The notes beneath the pieces are model-generated. The model ran no database searches, was not told the DNA's origin, and saw only the letters and a list, made by a program, of their open reading frames with translations. From positions 62,001 to 126,000 of the forward strand of contig NZ_FOHE01000006.1 in NCBI RefSeq assembly GCF_900111445.1: 64,000 nt of DNA, in the 5' to 3' direction. A program made the position numbers and the translations under genes. Below, piece by piece: positions 15,964 to 24,534 of the stretch; position 1 is the stretch's first letter, and each line of letters starts with the position of its first letter. This stretch comes from Oceanobacillus limi. Lineage in GTDB: Bacteria; Bacillota; Bacilli; Bacillales; Amphibacillaceae.

Positions 15964-16533
15964 TTATAATTTCAATGTTTCAAAAAAACGTTGAATCTTA
16001 TTTGGTGTTTCCCGCTTTGGAATTTTAAATTCTCTTAATAATGACTGAAAAGCAGTTGAGCCATTGGTTTCATCTTTAGCCTCTAATTCTAATTCATAGT
16101 CTTCATGGTTATTATAAGTACAATAATCAAGAACATACAGAAGATCATCTTTTTTGTACTCGTATCGTTCCGTTGTTAATTGTCCATAGTAGATTAGCTT
16201 GCTCGGTTCAATGTTTAAGTTATTCAGTTGTTTCGCCGTATACTTTTTAGGGATGCAATTGCCGCTAATCCATGCTTTTGCTTCTTCATTCGTTAAAATA
16301 TCATGTGTTTCAAGTAAACCCTGTGGATGGGGTTCTTTTAACGTCAAACGGTAAGCTCCGTCTTTTTTCCGAATTCGAAGGGCAGATTTCTGTTTTCTTA
16401 AGGCAAAATCTTTTGTTTCGAAGTAAAAGTTCGTTTGAATCTTTCCTTTGTTGGGAAAAGGAAAGTGATTTAGAAGCTTATGGTATTCTGCTCTTGTAAG
16501 TATATTTTTAAATTCAATTTCGATTTCTTGCAT
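15964..16533 (-). CDS. yjbK: CYTH-domain protein YjbK
   Basis: A 189-residue CYTH (triphosphate tunnel metalloenzyme) protein. The hallmark ExExK-type motif is at the very start (QEIEIEFKN), and the tunnel residues continue through LRIRKKDGAYRLTLKEP and the acidic-rich ELELEAKDE. The ATG at 16533 follows AAAGGGGA; an upstream extension to 16605 lacks a ribosome site. It probably hydrolyses inorganic tripolyphosphate or a nucleoside triphosphate. It is divergent from relQ. Confidence 0.92.
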   Translation of the reverse strand: MQEIEIEFKNILTRAEYHKLLNHFPFPNKGKIQTNFYFETKDFALRKQKSALRIRKKDGAYRLTLKEPHPQGLLETHDILTNEEAKAWISGNCIPKKYTAKQLNNLNIEPSKLIYYGQLTTERYEYKKDDLLYVLDYCTYNNHEDYELELEAKDETNGSTAFQSLLREFKIPKRETPNKIQRFFETLKL

Positions 16534-16674
16534 GATAGAATCCCCTTTATCGGAAATAATAAATATTTTAATATTGATTATGGCGAATGAAAGACATTTA
16601 TGCAAAGAATATCCATTCGGAATATGGTAAAATAAGGACGTTGAATGTATTGAAATTCAGGTGGTGTTTAGACA

Positions 16675-17283
16675 ATGAATTGGGAAGCAATACTTGCACC
16701 TTATTCACAAGTAGTAGAAGAGTTAAAAGTAAAATTAAAAGGAATGCGAGCACAATATGAATATGAGTCGCGCCATTCTCCGATCGAATTTGTAACAGCG
16801 AGAGTGAAACCAGTATCAAGCATCATGGAGAAAGCGGAAAAGAAAGGTATTCCACTGGATGAGATAGAACAGAATTTGCAGGATATTGCTGGAGTAAGAG
16901 TTGTTTGTCAGTTCGTTGATGATATATATACAGTGGTTGAAATGATTCGTTCCCGTAATGATTTAACGATTGTTGAAGAAAAAGATTATATTGCTAGGGA
17001 AAAAAGAAGTGGATATCGCTCCTATCATATGATTATTGAATATCCAGTTGAAACAATTCGAGGAATGAAAATAGTCTTAGCAGAAGTGCAGATAAGAACG
17101 TTAGCAATGAATTTCTGGGCAATTAATGAGCATTCGCTTAACTACAAATACGAAGGCGCTATTCCAGATGATATCAAAATACGATTACAGCGTGCTGCAG
17201 AGGCTGCCTTTAAATTGGATGAAGAAATGTCTAAAATAAAAAGTGAAGTTCGAGAAGCACAACGAGTATTTCATCGTAAATAG
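16675..17283 (+). CDS. relQ: small alarmone synthetase RelQ/SasB
   Basis: A 202-residue (p)ppGpp synthetase without hydrolase or regulatory domains. The synthetase core shows GVRVVCQFVDDIY, RSGYRSYHMII and EVQIRTLAMNFWA. It makes (p)ppGpp from ATP and GDP/GTP, is tetrameric and allosterically activated in the B. subtilis YjbM homologue. It begins the operon relQ-nadK-rlu. AGGTGGT precedes the ATG. No yjbL homologue lies between yjbK and this gene. Confidence 0.94.
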   Translation: MNWEAILAPYSQVVEELKVKLKGMRAQYEYESRHSPIEFVTARVKPVSSIMEKAEKKGIPLDEIEQNLQDIAGVRVVCQFVDDIYTVVEMIRSRNDLTIVEEKDYIAREKRSGYRSYHMIIEYPVETIRGMKIVLAEVQIRTLAMNFWAINEHSLNYKYEGAIPDDIKIRLQRAAEAAFKLDEEMSKIKSEVREAQRVFHRK

Positions 17284-17328
17284 CTATATTAATTACATAT
17301 TTATTCTCGTCTAAGGGGGACGATTAAA

Positions 17329-18138
17329 TTGAAATTCAAAATCGTATCAAAAGGTGATGACCGCTCTGAGAAAATTAAGGCAACCATGAGAAATTATTTA
17401 ACCGAATTTGACTTGGAATATTGTCGAGAGGAACCAGACCTAGTCATATCGGTTGGGGGAGATGGAACATTCTTAGAAGCATTTCATCGCTATAATCATC
17501 GCTTAGAGAAAACAGCATTTATTGGTGTTCATACAGGACATTTGGGGTTTTACGCGGATTGGGTTCCAGAAGAACTCGAAAAATTAATTATTGAAATCGC
17601 TAAAACACCTTATCAAGTTGTAGAATATCCATTATTAGAAGTGATTATCCGGCCACAATCAGGTGGTAATGAAGACCGTTTTCTGGCATTAAATGAGGCA
17701 ACTATAAAAACCCCAGATGGATCGGTAGTATTCGACGTCGACATTAAAGGAGAACATTTTGAGACATTCCGTGGTGATGGACTGTGTATTTCTACGCCAT
17801 CTGGAAGTACGGCATATAATAAAGCACTTGGAGGAGGGATTATCCACCCGACATTAGAAGCCATACAGCTAACTGAAATGGCATCTATTAATAACCGAGT
17901 TTTCCGTACAATTGGATCTCCATTGATATTGCCGAAGCATCATACGTGTTTATTAAAACCGATTGTAGATCGTAGTTTTTTGATTACAATTGATCATTTT
18001 ACGAAAAACTATGCCAATGTTAAATCGATTCAGTGTCGTGTGGCAAAAGAAAAAATCCGATTTGCACGATTCCGACCATTCCCGTTCTGGAATCGGGTAC
18101 GAGATTCATTTGTTAGCGACAACGATCATTCAAAATAA
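17329..18138 (+). CDS. nadK: NAD kinase
   Basis: A 269-residue NAD kinase that phosphorylates NAD to NADP. The catalytic GGDGT motif is near residue 44 ([12 protein letters not shown]), followed by the LNEATI motif and the [13 protein letters not shown] loop. The TTG start follows AAGGGGGACG. It overlaps nothing but lies 45 bases after relQ and 24 bases before the pseudouridine synthase, forming a three-gene operon. Confidence 0.95.
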   Translation: MKFKIVSKGDDRSEKIKATMRNYLTEFDLEYCREEPDLVISVGGDGTFLEAFHRYNHRLEKTAFIGVHTGHLGFYADWVPEELEKLIIEIAKTPYQVVEYPLLEVIIRPQSGGNEDRFLALNEATIKTPDGSVVFDVDIKGEHFETFRGDGLCISTPSGSTAYNKALGGGIIHPTLEAIQLTEMASINNRVFRTIGSPLILPKHHTCLLKPIVDRSFLITIDHFTKNYANVKSIQCRVAKEKIRFARFRPFPFWNRVRDSFVSDNDHSK

Positions 18139-18162
18139 GTTGTTGTATAAAGGGGAAGGGCT

Positions 18163-19041
18163 ATGGAGTGGACGATCTCATCCGAATTTGATGGAGTCTT
18201 GATTCGCGATTTTTTACTGAGAGAACAAGAATTTTCAAGAAGAATAGTAAAAGCAATTATTCATGATGGTGGAAGTATTCGTGTTAACGGACATACGAAA
18301 ACGGTGCGATTTCCATTAAGGAAAGGAGACCGGCTACGTATTGATTTTCCACCAGAAACTATTGGCACGAATTTACATCCAGAACCACTTCCCTTGAATA
18401 TCCGATATGAAGATGAGGCAGTAATTGTCCTGGAAAAGGAAGCAGGAATGGCTACAATGCCTTCTATTAACCATAAAACCCGAACACTTGCTAATGGTAT
18501 CATTGCGCATTACCAAAAAAATAATGTCCCTTACACCGTTCATGTTGTGACAAGGCTTGACCGAGATACATCAGGACTATTATTAGTTGCCAAGCATCGG
18601 TATAGCCATTCGATTTTATCGACTCAACAAAAAGCAGGATTGATTAAAAGGCGTTATGTTGCAGTCGTGGAAGGAAAAATGCACCCTAAATCTGGAGTGA
18701 TAGATGCTCCCATTGGAAGGAAAGCAGGCTCCATTATTGAACGAACCGTTGTAGAAAATGGTCAGCGAGCGGTGACACATTATTCTGAGCTTCAAAGCAA
18801 TTATTCCCACTCATTACTCGATATCGAATTAGAAACGGGAAGGACGCATCAAATACGCGTTCATTTTTCTCATATTGGTCATCCGTTAGCAGGGGATGAT
18901 TTATACGGAGGATGTAAAGATCGAATACAACGGCAAGCCCTGCATTGCCATCGATTAACTTTCCTGCATCCAATTACAAAAGAAAAGATGACGTTCTCCT
19001 CATCCATTCCAAAGGATATGCGCAACATAATCAAGAATTAA
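18163..19041 (+). CDS. RluA/RluD-family pseudouridine synthase (YjbO type)
   Basis: A 292-residue synthase. Residues 1-70 form an S4-like RNA-binding segment (FSRRIVKAIIHDGGSIRVNG), followed by the catalytic motif VTRLDRDTSGLLLVAKH with the essential aspartate, and the C-terminal EL(E)TGRTHQIRVHFSHIGHPLAGD. It modifies rRNA or tRNA uridines; the exact target is unknown. AAAGGGGAAGG precedes the ATG. Last gene of the relQ operon, convergent with prpE three bases after its stop. Confidence 0.93.
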   Translation: MEWTISSEFDGVLIRDFLLREQEFSRRIVKAIIHDGGSIRVNGHTKTVRFPLRKGDRLRIDFPPETIGTNLHPEPLPLNIRYEDEAVIVLEKEAGMATMPSINHKTRTLANGIIAHYQKNNVPYTVHVVTRLDRDTSGLLLVAKHRYSHSILSTQQKAGLIKRRYVAVVEGKMHPKSGVIDAPIGRKAGSIIERTVVENGQRAVTHYSELQSNYSHSLLDIELETGRTHQIRVHFSHIGHPLAGDDLYGGCKDRIQRQALHCHRLTFLHPITKEKMTFSSSIPKDMRNIIKN

Positions 19042-19044
19042 TTC

Positions 19045-19785
19045 TTAGGAAAACGAACGGAATTTTTCTTCTAAATAGGGCTGTGTTGATGGTACAGATA
19101 CAGTGGATTCTTCGGGTAAACGAAATGCTGTAAGAGCGTTGCCGAATACACAGCCTGTATCAATATTGATGGTTTTATTAATTATCCGTGGTGATTTGAC
19201 TGGGGTATGCCCATAGACAATCCAATGGTCCCCATTATAATGCTGTGCCCAGTCGCGGCGAATTGGTTTTCCATTTTCATCGAACTTTCCTGTAATATCC
19301 CCGTACAATACAAATGTTTCAACTTTTTTATCAGATCTCCCAATATAAGATTCCTTTATTCCCGCATGTGCAACGATAACGTTTGCATCTGGCAGGGTGA
19401 TATAAAGATCGGCATTTTCATATAAATTCATGAATTGATTTCGAACCGATTCCTGCAACTGCTTATCCAACGCCTTATATTCAGCGACAGTTGTTTCTAA
19501 CCCGTGCTTTTGCTGCACTTTATTCCCAAGAAAGAATCGATAGAGCTTATTGCAATGATTTCCAGGTACATATTTTGCTATTTTCTGATTGACCACCATT
19601 TCGTATACGAGCTGGATTGTTTGGATCGAAGCAGGTCCTCGGTCGGTAATATCCCCAACAAATATAGGGATTCTACCATCTTGGTGAACAAAGACCTCTC
19701 CCTGACGATGATAGCCTAATTCCATAAAAAGATTACATAATTCATCATAGCACCCGTGAACATCACCAATTATATCTACTTTCAT
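19045..19785 (-). CDS. prpE: bis(5'-nucleosyl)-tetraphosphatase PrpE
   Basis: A 246-residue metallophosphatase with [10 protein letters not shown] at the N-terminus, GDITDRGP and GNHCNK, the standard metal-binding motifs of PPP-type phosphatases. In B. subtilis PrpE hydrolyses diadenosine tetraphosphate and affects spore germination. AAGGAGTGTTC precedes the ATG. The 3' end nearly abuts the pseudouridine synthase gene. Confidence 0.93.
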   Translation of the reverse strand: MKVDIIGDVHGCYDELCNLFMELGYHRQGEVFVHQDGRIPIFVGDITDRGPASIQTIQLVYEMVVNQKIAKYVPGNHCNKLYRFFLGNKVQQKHGLETTVAEYKALDKQLQESVRNQFMNLYENADLYITLPDANVIVAHAGIKESYIGRSDKKVETFVLYGDITGKFDENGKPIRRDWAQHYNGDHWIVYGHTPVKSPRIINKTINIDTGCVFGNALTAFRLPEESTVSVPSTQPYLEEKFRSFS

Positions 19786-19806
19786 TATTGAACACTCCTT
19801 TATACC

Positions 19807-19821
19807 AGGTGCCAGGCACCT
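19807..19821. repeat. dispersed palindrome, copy 1
   Basis: AGGTGCCAGGCACCT, a perfect palindrome around a central base, upstream of prpE and mgtE. It recurs elsewhere in the window. Confidence 0.8.
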
Positions 19822-19955
19822 ATCAATAGATAGTTTACTCGATTTAGGTACTTTTAGTAATGCTGATGTGTATAATTATTTTTAGGATTATGTTATAAAG
19901 AGAAGGGTATTTGTATTGATATAATGTTTCTGTTTTACATAGAGGGGGATGACTT

Positions 19956-21314
19956 ATGGATAATGATAACATACAAGATACACTCGTAAAGAAACTCCAG
20001 TTCGCTCTTAGAAATGAAAATATGGATGAATTTCGAGAGGCATTTTTAGAGTTGCATCCTTATGATCAAGCAGATTTTTTTATTGAGATTGATTCGGAAG
20101 ATCGATTAAAGATATATGCGTATTTGTCACCAAAAGAAATCTCAGACCTTATGGAGCACATTGACTTGGATAATACGGAACCACTTTTTACAGAAATGGA
20201 CCCAACTTTTGCTGCCATGGTTTTTGCAGAAATGGCAACAGATGATGCTGTAGATATCTTGAATGAATTGGAAAAGGATAAGGTTGCTAGCTTCTTGACT
20301 ATCATGGAAAAAAACGCATCGGATGAAATTAAGCAGCTTCTTCATTATGAAGAGAAAACGGCCGGTAGTATTATGACAACGGAGTTTGTTTCGGTTTACA
20401 AAACGCAAACCGTTAAACAAACAATGGAGCAATTAAAAAAGGAAGGGCCAGACGCCGAAACCATCTATTATATGTACGTTGTGGATGAGGACAAGCGATT
20501 AGTAGGTGTTGTTTCATTAAGAGATTTAATCATTTCAGATGAGATTACCTTAATTGAAGAAATCATGAGCGAGAAAATCGTTTATGTATCGGTTGCAGAT
20601 GACCAGGAGGATATTGCAAAAACAATCCGTGACTATGACTTCCTTGCTGTTCCAGTTGTGGACTTTCAAAAGCATTTATTAGGGATTATTACTGTTGATG
20701 ACATTTTAGATGTAATTGATGAGGAAGCAAGTGATGACTACTCCAAACTAGCTGGTATCTCTGATGTTGATCGTCCAGAAGATGGAGCAATTGCAGCGGC
20801 TAAAAAAAGGCTTCCATGGCTTATTGTGCTTTCATTTTTAGGAATGCTAACAGCTAGTTTAATCGGACAGTTTGAGGCTACGTTAAATGAGCAAGCAATA
20901 TTAGCTATATTCATTCCTTTAATAGCCGGCATGGCAGGAAACACGGGAACACAGGCGCTCGCTGTAGCGGTAAGGGGCTTAGCAACAGGTGAATATGGTA
21001 GTGATGGGAAATTGAAATTAATTTTACGGGAGGCCAGTACTGGAATGATTACCGGTACGGTGTGTGGAATTGTCATTACAATTATTATTTCCTTGTGGCA
21101 GCAGAATTTTTACTTAGGATTATTAGTAGGATTGACAATTATGGCTGCGCTAGTGGTTGCTACACTTGCGGGGTCACTTGTACCGCTAATTATGGACAGA
21201 ATAAAAATAGACCCAGCAGTTGCTTCAGGCCCTTTTATCACAACGATAAATGATATTATTTCAATATTAATTTATTTTGCAATTGCAACTGCCTTTATGG
21301 GGGTACTTCTTTAA
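19956..21314 (+). CDS. mgtE: magnesium transporter MgtE
   Basis: A 452-residue channel. The N-domain of alpha-helical superhelix (to about 125) is followed by two CBS domains (TTEFVSVYKTQTV... to about 260) and five membrane helices containing MAGNTGTQALAV, the pore-lining family motif. It imports Mg2+ and closes when the cytoplasmic domain binds Mg2+. AGAGGGGGATGAC precedes the ATG. The 130-base leader is too short and lacks visible hallmarks for an M-box riboswitch, unlike B. subtilis mgtE. Confidence 0.95.
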   Translation: MDNDNIQDTLVKKLQFALRNENMDEFREAFLELHPYDQADFFIEIDSEDRLKIYAYLSPKEISDLMEHIDLDNTEPLFTEMDPTFAAMVFAEMATDDAVDILNELEKDKVASFLTIMEKNASDEIKQLLHYEEKTAGSIMTTEFVSVYKTQTVKQTMEQLKKEGPDAETIYYMYVVDEDKRLVGVVSLRDLIISDEITLIEEIMSEKIVYVSVADDQEDIAKTIRDYDFLAVPVVDFQKHLLGIITVDDILDVIDEEASDDYSKLAGISDVDRPEDGAIAAAKKRLPWLIVLSFLGMLTASLIGQFEATLNEQAILAIFIPLIAGMAGNTGTQALAVAVRGLATGEYGSDGKLKLILREASTGMITGTVCGIVITIIISLWQQNFYLGLLVGLTIMAALVVATLAGSLVPLIMDRIKIDPAVASGPFITTINDIISILIYFAIATAFMGVLL

Positions 21315-21400
21315 CGAAAGTGTATACTTGTAAGAAGAAGTTTCTAGAAATTAGTTGACTTTATATACGTGTACTCCTTCGAACAGTTAGCCGGCTGACA

Positions 21401-21435
21401 GTTGAGCCCATCATGTTTTTGAATTAGGGCTCAAC
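21401..21435. other. 9-bp hairpin after mgtE
   Basis: GTTGAGCCC pairs perfectly with GGGCTCAAC around a 17-base loop. There is no T-run, so a role as terminator is doubtful. It lies between mgtE and the convergent 135-residue membrane protein. Confidence 0.4.
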
Positions 21436-21516
21436 CATGCCTATTGTAACGAACACTATGCTTTAGTTTTAGGATATGTATAATGTTGGTGTTTGGTAGA
21501 AATACCTTTATCAACA

Positions 21517-21924
21517 TCAGAGACGTTTTACAACAACTGCACCAATCCCGATTAACATGTACAAAATCATCATGTAGACAATTAGCATTCCTACTTCAAT
21601 CGTTTGAATACCAATCGCATATAAAACAAGTAAGATCGCACCACTTCCAATTAGGATGAAATAGAGAACAATTAATAAATACCTTTTAATTAGTAACAGA
21701 CTTCTTTCGTCCACTTCTGGTACATTCCCATTTCGTTTTTTTCGCCATGTTGAATACAGAGAAAAAATGACAAATCCACCTACTGACCCTACGATTACTG
21801 CAAGAGCTAGTTCAAAGTTGTATTCTCCTTCTTCTTTACCAATAAAATATACACCTAATAATCCCCCAACAATAATCATCCCGATTACAAATAAATAAAT
21901 CATTATTTCATAGCGTTTTTTCAT
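21517..21924 (-). CDS. four-helix membrane protein paired with an XRE regulator
   Basis: A 135-residue protein with about four membrane helices and a central basic stretch RKKRNGNVPEVDERS, resembling DUF2178-type small membrane proteins. Its start overlaps the end of the upstream XRE repressor gene by 17 bases, so it is translationally coupled. Such XRE-membrane protein pairs are widespread in Bacillaceae; the function is unknown. It could be a target or effector of the repressor. Confidence 0.75.
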   Translation of the reverse strand: MKKRYEIMIYLFVIGMIIVGGLLGVYFIGKEEGEYNFELALAVIVGSVGGFVIFSLYSTWRKKRNGNVPEVDERSLLLIKRYLLIVLYFILIGSGAILLVLYAIGIQTIEVGMLIVYMMILYMLIGIGAVVVKRL

Positions 21925-22144
21925 GCTTATTCCTCCTTGTCACTTCTTCTTCCAAATAAAATATCTCCTCAATTGGTACATCAAAATAGGCAATCAGCTT
22001 TAACGCAAGTTCTAAACTTGGGTTATATTTATTTTTTTCAATGGCGTTTATTGTCTGTCTTGTAATTTGTAGGTCTTCGGCCATTTTTACTTGGGTAATC
22101 CCTCGTTTCTGTCTAATTTCTTTTATATGGTTAATCACTCTCAA
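21908..22144 (-). CDS. XRE-family (Cro/CI-like) repressor
   Basis: A 78-residue protein that is nearly all HTH: IRQKRGITQVKMAEDLQITRQTINAIEKNKYNPSLELALKLI. This is the compact YozG/YgzD-like subfamily with a short C-terminal tail. The TTG start follows AGAGGTGAA. Two similar palindromes lie upstream and one overlaps the predicted -10, so autorepression is likely. It is co-transcribed with the membrane protein that overlaps its end. Confidence 0.85.
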   Translation of the reverse strand: MRVINHIKEIRQKRGITQVKMAEDLQITRQTINAIEKNKYNPSLELALKLIAYFDVPIEEIFYLEEEVTRRNKHEKTL

Positions 22145-22165
22145 GCTTATTCACCTCTTTAATAA

Positions 22166-22181
22166 GTAAAGATATCTTTAC
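22166..22181. promoter_or_regulatory. palindromic operator 1 of the XRE-membrane operon
   Basis: GTAAAGATATCTTTAC, a perfect 16-bp palindrome. On the minus strand TTGCCT, 17 bp and TATCTT form a plausible promoter whose -10 lies inside this site. Confidence 0.65.
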
Positions 22182-22208
22182 AATTAGTTTAAGGCAATCA
22201 GACAGATA

Positions 22209-22226
22209 TGTAAAGATATATTTACA
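22209..22226. promoter_or_regulatory. palindromic operator 2 of the XRE-membrane operon
   Basis: TGTAAAGATATATTTACA, nearly identical to operator 1 with one mismatch in its symmetry. The centres are 44 bp apart, about four helical turns, so dimers at both sites would face the same side of the DNA. Confidence 0.6.
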
Positions 22227-22303
22227 TATATTGCGTTCAATTTTAGATTAATTCCCGTTTAAGGATAAGACAAGATGAAGGTGTTATTGTTTTCTAAAAT
22301 TAC

Positions 22304-22331
22304 ACGTTTCTTTTTATGGGTTCATATAATG
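22304..22331 (+). promoter_or_regulatory. candidate sigma-K promoter of cotO
   Basis: AC (22304-22305), 17 bp, CATATAATG. The -10 departs from CATANNNTA at the final base. Late mother-cell expression fits the coat gene. Confidence 0.4.
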
Positions 22332-22366
22332 AGTTGAATAACTGTATATGAAGGGGAGAGTGCCTA

Positions 22367-22873
22367 ATGGGAAAAAAGAAATATGCTAGTGACCCATTAA
22401 TGTATATTCATCAGCCAAGGATGAAGCGATCGGGAGCGCAAATGCAGCATCAATATACAACAGCTAAAAAGAAGGAAGAAAGACCTTCCGATAAACAGGA
22501 TATAAAAGATCAGTCCATCCCGAAACGGCCAGTTCGGATTAAGAGATCACAACAAGTTCAAGAGCCACAATCAAAAGTAGAGGAGCGAAATGAACCAAAG
22601 AGTGAAATTGAAAATGAAACAGAAGAAGAGTCCGCTGAGAAAGAAGAGCGACCAAAAAAATTTAAGGATATGACATTGAGACAGAAAATATCTTATTTTG
22701 CTGAGACACCAAAGCATATACCAAAAATGAAATGCGAAATTAAAACAAATGAACGTTCCTATCGTGGGGTTGTCTTGAGTTTTGAGGACGATACGATAAG
22801 GATGGTAGCTGGAAGAAGAAATGTTACGATTTCATTTGAAGATGTCATAGAAGTTAGGATGTTAGGTCTTTAA
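22367..22873 (+). CDS. cotO: spore coat assembly protein CotO
   Basis: A 168-residue protein: the conserved start KKKYASDPLMYIHQP, a long charged lysine/glutamate-rich middle (about 30-100) and a conserved C-terminal domain (FKDMTLRQKISYFAETP, RMVAGRRNVTISFEDV). This is the CotO arrangement, needed for outer coat or crust maturation. AAGGGGAGAG precedes the ATG. It is convergent with cotZ, sharing a strong terminator. Confidence 0.85.
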   Translation: MGKKKYASDPLMYIHQPRMKRSGAQMQHQYTTAKKKEERPSDKQDIKDQSIPKRPVRIKRSQQVQEPQSKVEERNEPKSEIENETEEESAEKEERPKKFKDMTLRQKISYFAETPKHIPKMKCEIKTNERSYRGVVLSFEDDTIRMVAGRRNVTISFEDVIEVRMLGL

Positions 22874-22878
22874 ACAAA

Positions 22879-22912
22879 GAACACCATTGGAAGTGAACTT
22901 CCAATGGTGTTC
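22879..22912. terminator. bidirectional hairpin between cotO and cotZ
   Basis: GAACACCATTGGAAGT pairs perfectly with ACTTCCAATGGTGTTC over 16 bp, with a 2-base loop. No long T-run follows. Confidence 0.7.
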
Positions 22913-22936
22913 GTTAATTATTACTCAATTACTCAA

Positions 22937-23419
22937 TTAGTCAATTACAGATATTGCTGGCAAGCATGTTACATGGCAGAAGCAATCTAGATCAACTGTG
23001 ATGCAGATTCCAGTGTTATCTAAATTACTCAAGTCTTGGTCACATGGATCTTTCAAGTGATCACAGTGAGTTGGGTCATTTGTAGATCTTAGTAGTTCTA
23101 GTACTGCACAGCAATCATCGTCTACATCTTTTACTCGGAATACAAAGCTTGATACACATTCGCCGATTTCACCTAGTGTGCTTCCGCGATAAGCTCCGAA
23201 ACCTTTGAATGGTTTACAACCATCTTTACAGTATAAGATTACTGGTACAGTATCCAAGCCATTACCTGGATCTGTTTCTCCTAATAAATCATTGATTGAT
23301 TGTTCACAACTAGTATCACAGCAATTCTCCACAACATCACTTTGAGCATCTAAAATCTCGCGCAAGATATCGCATACGCAATTACCAGTTGCACCTTCTT
23401 TTTTACATCCACAACCCAT
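22937..23419 (-). CDS. cotZ: spore crust/coat protein CotZ/CotY family
   Basis: A 160-residue Cys-rich protein (about 19 cysteines) beginning MGCGCKKE, with the family sequences CVCDILREILDAQ and GFGAYRGSTLGEIGECVSSFVFRV. CotY and CotZ form the disulfide-linked lattice of the spore crust. Only one copy is present here and no cotV, W or X genes are nearby. GAAAGGAGTAAT precedes the ATG; a sigma-K promoter match lies upstream. Confidence 0.92.
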   Translation of the reverse strand: MGCGCKKEGATGNCVCDILREILDAQSDVVENCCDTSCEQSINDLLGETDPGNGLDTVPVILYCKDGCKPFKGFGAYRGSTLGEIGECVSSFVFRVKDVDDDCCAVLELLRSTNDPTHCDHLKDPCDQDLSNLDNTGICITVDLDCFCHVTCLPAISVID

Positions 23420-23465
23420 GAATTATTACTCCTTTCTTTATCTTTATTGACTCATTTGTCCCTAA

Positions 23466-23492
23466 TAGAATATGTGGAAATGGCGTTATGGT
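23466..23492 (-). promoter_or_regulatory. sigma-K promoter of cotZ
   Basis: On the minus strand AC (23492-23491), 16 bp, CATATTCTA (23474-23466), a full match to the AC-N16-CATANNNTA consensus, about 50 bases before cotZ. Confidence 0.7.
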
Positions 23493-23597
23493 GTGGGCAG
23501 GCGTTGAGATTGACTAAAATTTACGATTTAGGTACTTCTCCTCCATTTCTATCTGGAAAACTTTATAAATTCGAGATGAATAAGGGCACCTGTCTAT

Positions 23598-23624
23598 ACC
23601 GGATGTCAATTCGGGCATAGACTA
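23598..23624 (+). promoter_or_regulatory. sigma-K promoter of the 74-residue coat-associated gene
   Basis: AC (23598-23599), 16 bp, CATAGACTA (23616-23624), a full consensus match. It mirrors the cotZ promoter on the other strand, making a divergent late mother-cell control region. Confidence 0.7.
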
Positions 23625-23661
23625 ATATCGACTAAATTTCTATAGGGAGAGTGACCATTAA

Positions 23662-23886
23662 ATGTCTGATAATAAAAGAGTAATTCGTGTAAAAGACCTT
23701 GTGATCAAAGCAGACAATGTTTATTTCGAACCACCTAGACGTCGTGACCCGTTCTTTGGTGGTATGGTTCGTGATCGTAGAGAAGATACAGATGAATCCA
23801 GCAGTCTTAAATTCGAATCAAGTAGTGAACTAGTTGACGATGAACGTGAAGATAAAGATGAAAGAAGGCCTTTTTCCTGGATTTAA
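23662..23886 (+). CDS. small charged protein divergent from cotZ
   Basis: A 74-residue protein with a conserved-looking start RVIRVKDLVIKADNVYFEPPRRRDPFFG and an acidic tail. I do not recognise a named family. The divergent sigma-K promoter shared with cotZ points to a spore coat or crust role. AGGGAGAGTGACC precedes the ATG. A terminator follows. Confidence 0.8.
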   Translation: MSDNKRVIRVKDLVIKADNVYFEPPRRRDPFFGGMVRDRREDTDESSSLKFESSSELVDDEREDKDERRPFSWI

Positions 23887-23911
23887 TGAATGGAATTATG
23901 TGAATGAAGTG

Positions 23912-23940
23912 TGCAGCTTTTTTAGCTGCATTCTTTTTTT
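23912..23940 (+). terminator. terminator after the coat-associated gene
   Basis: TGCAGCT pairs with AGCTGCA, followed by a T-run. Confidence 0.75.
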
Positions 23941-23961
23941 ATCGGAGAGAGGGAGTGTATT

Positions 23962-24171
23962 ATGGCAAATGAACCAGATTCTTATTGGATAAAGCAGCTT
24001 GATGCAATCATAAAACATTTAGATAAAAACGAAAAATGGTTGGAATACCCGGACGAGAAGATTCAAGAATTTGAAAAAGATTTTGATGAATGGAATAGTC
24101 CTATTTTAGAAGATGTCGAGAAGTTGGAAAAATGGCTAGAGGATCTTGACAAAAAAATGGAAGATTTTTAG
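23962..24171 (+). CDS. small charged helical protein
   Basis: A 69-residue protein, almost entirely charged and helical (LEKWLEDLDKKMEDF), with repeated W-L-E patterns (KWLEYPDEK, KWLEDLDKK). No family recognised; coiled-coil association is plausible. GAGAGAGGGAGTG precedes the ATG. Confidence 0.7.
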   Translation: MANEPDSYWIKQLDAIIKHLDKNEKWLEYPDEKIQEFEKDFDEWNSPILEDVEKLEKWLEDLDKKMEDF

Positions 24172-24197
24172 GTTTGACTTTTCAGAAAATAGGGTAA
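24172..24197 (+). promoter_or_regulatory. sigma-B type promoter
   Basis: GTTTGA, 14 bp, GGGTAA: a close match to the sigma-B consensus, about 70 bases before the 76-residue gene at 24270. Confidence 0.6.
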
Positions 24198-24269
24198 ACT
24201 AATGATAAGGACAGACATAAAATGATAATAGTATACGAATGATATAAAAAATGGGAGGAGTTGGTTCAA

Positions 24270-24500
24270 GTGGGCTATATTTTACCTATCCAACACCATG
24301 AGTATCATGACTACCAAAAACGTATTATAAAGGAAAAGCGTAATCCGTATGTTATTGAGAAACCATTTAAAACAATTTTAGAGTCTCAGTATGAGGAGTT
24401 GAAAAAGGACAACTACAGCTCACAGGCTTCAACAAAAGAAAGCAGAATAATATATGCAGATCTGACCGGTACAGGTGAAAATGTAAATGTAAAAGTATAA
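24270..24500 (+). CDS. small protein behind a sigma-B promoter
   Basis: A 76-residue protein starting GYILPIQHHEYHDYQKRI, unassigned. The GGAGGAG ribosome site abuts the TTG at 24261, so the GTG at 24270 with 9-base spacing is the better start. A full sigma-B-type promoter upstream predicts expression under general stress. The C-terminal half (SRIIYADLTGTGENVNVKV) is beta-like. Monocistronic, ending in a bidirectional terminator. Confidence 0.75.
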   Translation: MGYILPIQHHEYHDYQKRIIKEKRNPYVIEKPFKTILESQYEELKKDNYSSQASTKESRIIYADLTGTGENVNVKV

Positions 24501-24505
24501 ATAAT

Positions 24506-24534
24506 AAAAACGAGGTTCATTTACCTCGTTTTTT
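24506..24534. terminator. bidirectional terminator
   Basis: AAAAACGAGGT pairs with ACCTCGTTTTT, serving the 76-residue gene and the convergent DUF421 gene. Confidence 0.85.

Noticed and set aside
19822-19955. M-box riboswitch before mgtE
   Set aside because: The leader is about 130 bases and shows none of the M-box stems I could recognise, nor a terminator hairpin.
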